Source: Bacteroidota bacterium (lineage in GTDB: Bacteria > Bacteroidota > Bacteroidia > Flavobacteriales_D > JABDKJ01). From it: DNA of 16,858 nucleotides. The position numbers and the translations under genes are program-made. Shown one piece after another: positions 14,673 to 16,858 of the stretch; position 1 is the stretch's first letter; every line of letters starts with the position of its first letter. The stretch lies in the NCBI GenBank assembly GCA_027621335.1, contig JAQCAN010000024.1:1-16858 (forward strand), given 5' to 3'. The notes under the pieces are model-generated. The model was given only the letters and a program-made list of their open reading frames with translations. It made no database searches and was not told the origin of the DNA.

Positions 14673-16858
14673 ATGTTCAGAAAACTGTTCTTTTTTCTAT
14701 TTGCTGCTTCACTCTCGAGTGCTCCAGCCCAAGAGCTACCCGATGGTTTCGTTCTTGAAACTGTAGTGGATGATCCTATTTTACAGAGTTCAGCTGGAAT
14801 ACGCTTCGTGAATGACAGTGTGTCCTTGGCCTGGACGCTTTCAGGTAAGGTCTTTATGCTCTTGAACAATGTCCTGGACCCTGAGCCCCTTATCGATATC
14901 TCGGAAGAGGTGGGCTTTTGGGGAGACTATGGTATGGCAGGAATGGCAATCGATCCTGACTTTGTGAACAATGGGTTGATATACCTTCTCTATAATGTTG
15001 ACACCTATTATCTACTCAACTTCGGCTCTCCAGACTATGATCCATCGCAGAGTTGGAACTATCAAGCTCACTTAGGTCGCCTAGCCCGTCATCAGGTGAC
15101 AATTGATTTTCCCTTTGAACATATTGTAGAGAACACCTTTTATTTGATTGGAGGAAGCTTGGATGATGGCATTCCTATGATGTCCTCTTCGCATGGTCTG
15201 GGAACTTTGGAGTTCGGAACAGATAGAACTTTACTAGCCACATGTGGAGATGGAAGCACCTGGGTTGAAGCCTTTGCTGGCGGCCCACCTTATCCTGACT
15301 ATGCCTACGAAGAGCAAGGAATGGAACTAGGCATCTTAAGAGAAGATGAGAATATCGGAGCCTTTCGTTCGCAGTACTTAGGCTCTTTAAATGGCAAGCT
15401 TCTCAGAATAAATCCTGAGACAGGATCAGGAGTTCCAAGCAATCCCTTCTATCTGGAATCCCATCCTGATTCAAGTATTTCTAAAGTTTGGGGACTAGGC
15501 TTCCGAAATCCATTTAGAATGGTAAGGCGTCCAGGATCAGGATCTATGGACCCCTTAGCAGGCGACCCAGGCAAGTTCTATATCGCAGATGTCGGATTCA
15601 CAGATTGGGAGGAAATCAATGTCTCCCGCGAACCTGGCTCCAATTTCGGCTGGCCCATCATGGAAGGCATGCAAGAGACTGTGCCCTATCTGCCCTTCCT
15701 CACCGAACATCCGTTCTATCTCAACCCATTATATGATGATGATGTCTGTGAGAATGAGCACATCCTATTCCAAGACATGCTAATCCAACCCAAAGCAGAT
15801 CACTCCAGCTTTTGGCCCAACTCCTGCGATCAATGGGTGGAGGTCAGTGACACCGTTCACCGACACATCCATGAACGCCCCGTATTGGCTTATGAGAATG
15901 CCTGGAATTCTCAAGGTTTACCTTATAGCAGTTACACCCCTTCTTATAATCTAGATGGAACCTCTGTCGGGCTGTCCATAGAGGAGAATCCTAGTGTCCA
16001 AGGAGAGGGCTTTGAAGGTATCGCCTGCCTGGGAGGGGACTTCTACTATGGTGCTACGTTTCCAGAGGAATATTTCGGAGCCTATTTCGTCTCTGATTAT
16101 TCAGGGTGGATCCGAGTTCTGTGGTTCAACGAGAATGACGAACTGACCAAGGTCGAGCCTTTCCTTGAAGGGTTTCCTCCGGCCATCCATATGCGTTTTA
16201 ATCCCTTCGATGATTGCCTTTATTTGCAAACGGCTTCCTCACAGCGCATATACAGGATATGCTTTCAGGGAAATGTCCCACCAAAGGCCGTTATCGATCA
16301 AAATGTGATCTATGGTCCTTCTCCATTGAATGTGGATTTCAGTGCCATCAATTCATATGATCAGGAAGGTGATGAGATGACCTTCCATTGGGACTTCGGG
16401 GATGGAGATACCTCAGATGACATGGAAGATGGTCACCTATTCACCGCGCCAGATAGTTCTCCGTTCTCCTACACAGTGACCTTGGCAGTCACGGATAGTG
16501 AAGGCAATGTGGGGACAGCCGAAACTCTGGTCTCTTTGAACAACAGTCCTCCTCAGGTGAATATCAGCAGCATACCGGATGATGCGGTCTTCCACGTGGA
16601 TGTGGACACTACTTTACCCTTAATTGCAGAAGTAGCGGATGCAGAGCATAGCGATGAGACCTTGAGCTATCGCTGGCAAACGATTCTTGTCCATAATGAC
16701 CACCAGCATCCTGAGCCAATTGTGACCGACCATATCTCCGAGGTGACCTTGCCCAAGCTCCTATGCGGCGATTTTGCAGACTATTCCTACCTCATCCAAT
16801 TGGAGGTGGAAGACCCTGAAGGTCTCAAAGGTTATGATGAGAAGATGATATCCCATGA
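14673..16858 (+). CDS. Secreted PQQ-dependent sugar dehydrogenase-like protein with PKD domain (3'-truncated)
   Basis: The frame is open from the ATG at 14673 to the right edge (728 codons visible). Residues 1-20 form a signal peptide with likely cleavage after SAPAQ. Residues about 21-530 match the soluble glucose/sorbosone dehydrogenase (GSDH) beta-propeller: GMAGMAIDPDF, SSHGLGTLEFGTD with the likely catalytic base H174, GDGSTW, NGKLLRINPETG, WGLGFRNPF with R278, YIADVGFTDWEEINV, GSNFGWPIMEG, and FGAYFVSDYSGWIRVL. These enzymes oxidise sugars in the periplasm or outside the cell using pyrroloquinoline quinone. Residues about 537-622 are a PKD domain (FHWDFGDGDTS, YTVTLAVTDSEG), and a second Ig-like module starts at about 627 (PPQVNISS). 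A T9SS sorting domain at the missing C-terminus would be typical but is not seen. The actual substrate is unknown, and many such Bacteroidota proteins have not been shown to bind PQQ. Confidence 0.9.
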   Translation, partial: MFRKLFFFLFAASLSSAPAQELPDGFVLETVVDDPILQSSAGIRFVNDSVSLAWTLSGKVFMLLNNVLDPEPLIDISEEVGFWGDYGMAGMAIDPDFVNNGLIYLLYNVDTYYLLNFGSPDYDPSQSWNYQAHLGRLARHQVTIDFPFEHIVENTFYLIGGSLDDGIPMMSSSHGLGTLEFGTDRTLLATCGDGSTWVEAFAGGPPYPDYAYEEQGMELGILREDENIGAFRSQYLGSLNGKLLRINPETGSGVPSNPFYLESHPDSSISKVWGLGFRNPFRMVRRPGSGSMDPLAGDPGKFYIADVGFTDWEEINVSREPGSNFGWPIMEGMQETVPYLPFLTEHPFYLNPLYDDDVCENEHILFQDMLIQPKADHSSFWPNSCDQWVEVSDTVHRHIHERPVLAYENAWNSQGLPYSSYTPSYNLDGTSVGLSIEENPSVQGEGFEGIACLGGDFYYGATFPEEYFGAYFVSDYSGWIRVLWFNENDELTKVEPFLEGFPPAIHMRFNPFDDCLYLQTASSQRIYRICFQGNVPPKAVIDQNVIYGPSPLNVDFSAINSYDQEGDEMTFHWDFGDGDTSDDMEDGHLFTAPDSSPFSYTVTLAVTDSEGNVGTAETLVSLNNSPPQVNISSIPDDAVFHVDVDTTLPLIAEVADAEHSDETLSYRWQTILVHNDHQHPEPIVTDHISEVTLPKLLCGDFADYSYLIQLEVEDPEGLKGYDEKMISH

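Noticed and set aside
1..16858. CRISPR arrays, tRNAs, insertion sequences, phage or defence genes
   Set aside because: I looked for direct-repeat arrays, tRNA-like folds, transposase or nuclease motifs and terminal inverted repeats on both strands and saw none.

Overview
The window looks like a chromosomal stretch of a marine or aquatic Bacteroidota, most likely Flavobacteriales. The evidence is a type IX secretion (T9SS) C-terminal sorting domain at the left edge, a large SprA-like outer-membrane protein, a DAHP synthase fused to a C-terminal chorismate mutase (an arrangement typical of Bacteroidota), a head-GIN/DUF2807 lipoprotein, several lipoproteins, and promoter boxes of the Bacteroidota TAnnTTTG type rather than E. 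coli type. There are no tRNA or rRNA genes, insertion sequences, phage genes or CRISPR arrays. Gene density is high and no gap without a gene exceeds about 155 bases.

Layout. (1) Bases 2-604 (+) hold the 3' end of a secreted T9SS cargo protein, closed by a bidirectional hairpin terminator. (2) Bases 712-6828 carry a minus-strand block, in transcription order: a large SprA-like outer-membrane protein (about 1150 aa), dprA (DNA uptake and recombination) and gdhA (NADP-type glutamate dehydrogenase), with a strong terminator after gdhA. gdhA probably has its own promoter. (3) Bases 6960-12744 carry a plus-strand block: xth (exonuclease III), a lipid-anchored family 5 peptide-binding protein, an OmpA-type lipoprotein with a long coiled coil, a small lipoprotein of unknown family, and a fused two-domain Dpp/Opp-type ABC ATPase. 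The last three are tightly packed, with overlapping ends and starts. No ABC permease is encoded here. (4) The fused DAHP synthase-chorismate mutase gene lies on the minus strand (12723-13817) and overlaps the ABC ATPase gene tail to tail by 22 bases. (5) Divergent from it is a DUF2807 lipoprotein (13861-14604, +), followed by a large secreted PQQ-type sugar dehydrogenase with a PKD domain (14673 to beyond the right edge, +).

Functional reading. Most genes are household functions (nitrogen assimilation, aromatic amino-acid entry step, DNA repair and uptake) mixed with cell-envelope and secreted proteins. The parts most worth a second look are the peptide-uptake cluster, which interleaves envelope lipoproteins with an ABC ATPase but lacks permeases, and the SprA-like outer-membrane protein, whose signal peptide lies upstream of any usable ATG. 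I see no convincing new defence or mobile system.
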